Shown here piece after piece: positions 63,835-64,000 of a stretch of 64,000 bases of DNA; the stretch's first letter is position 1, and each line of letters opens with the position of its first letter. Source of the stretch: Aestuariibacter sp. (GTDB lineage: Bacteria; Pseudomonadota; Gammaproteobacteria; Enterobacterales; Alteromonadaceae); the NCBI GenBank assembly GCA_017794925.1, contig CP051238.1, positions 2,289,138-2,353,137 of the forward strand, written 5' to 3'. Position numbers and translations under genes: made by a program. The notes under the pieces are model-generated. The model did not search any database. It was not told the DNA's origin and was given only the letters and a program-made list of their open reading frames with translations.

Positions 63835-64000
63835 ATGAATTTAAATATTAGTAACAAACTTGCACTGGTAACCGGCGCATCAGGCGGGCTGGGACAGGCT
63901 ATCGCAGAGGCGCTTTGCGCTGAAGGGGCAAGCGTCGTGTGGGTGGCCAGAAATATCGATACGCTTACGACACTGGCTGACTCCGCTGCCAAACAGTATG
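63835..64000 (+). CDS. SDR oxidoreductase, N-terminal fragment (cut by window end)
   Basis: The first 55 codons of an SDR begin 5 bp after the E1-beta stop. The NAD(P)-binding LALVTGASGGLGQAIAEALC is intact, as is VVWVARN. The catalytic part lies outside the window. It continues the operon. Confidence 0.85.
   Translation, partial: MNLNISNKLALVTGASGGLGQAIAEALCAEGASVVWVARNIDTLTTLADSAAKQY

Overview
The window looks like chromosomal DNA of a marine gammaproteobacterium of the Alteromonadales (Alteromonas-like). The reasons are a single-chain 1296-residue PurL next to mltF, a Vibrio/Alteromonas-type polar-flagellum cluster (flgT, flgP, flgNMA, cheVR, flgBCDEFGHIJKL, several flagellins, flaG-fliD-fliS), GG-N10-GC sigma54 promoters and TAAAG-N11-GCCGATA sigma28 promoters, and moderate GC content. 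No species is assigned.

Layout. 1-4.8 kb: start of mltF (minus), purL and a tiny membrane peptide. 4.8-6.4 kb: smrA, then a three-gene minus-strand unit of two double-glycine-leader peptides (both too short for routine gene calling) and a small membrane protein, a possible bacteriocin/immunity set beside a tRNA-Arg(CCT). 6.7-10.9 kb: an overlapping operon of a periplasmic cupredoxin, a HAMP-GGDEF-EAL phosphodiesterase, a DUF3034 outer-membrane-type protein and a truncated-hemoglobin lipoprotein. 10.9-28.5 kb: flagellar block 1 (flgT, flgP, flgN-flgM-flgA, cheV-cheR, flgB to flgL) followed by a sialidase-like protein read convergently. 28.7-36.8 kb: four flagellin genes in two subfamilies, a 292-bp MITE between the third and fourth, then flaG-fliD-fliS-fliT-like.

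37-64 kb: one long plus-strand glycan block. It opens with a complete CMP-pseudaminic acid pathway (pseB, pseC, pseF, pseI, pseG, pseH). An acyl module is translationally coupled to it (ACP, SDR, AMP-forming ligase), followed by a Maf-type flagellin glycosyltransferase, a LuxE-like/LuxC-like pair, a membrane sulfatase-family transferase, a large HAD protein, a multidomain methyltransferase and a probable glycosyltransferase. It ends with a second sugar module (epimerase, SIS isomerase, dehydratase-like SDR, methyltransferase, TPP-dependent E1 alpha/beta pair, SDR cut by the window end).

How it works together. Sigma54 sites precede flgP, flgB and flgF. Sigma28 sites precede flgM and three flagellins, with a weaker one before cheV, giving a hierarchical hook-before-filament programme in which FlgM holds back FliA. 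The glycan block directly behind the filament genes most simply makes an acyl-modified nonulosonic acid that Maf attaches to flagellin. The LuxE/LuxC acyl-reduction pair without luciferase, and the E1 pair without E2/E3, are the parts with no obvious textbook role and are the best candidates for undescribed chemistry. The bacteriocin-like pair is the best candidate for a small unannotated system.
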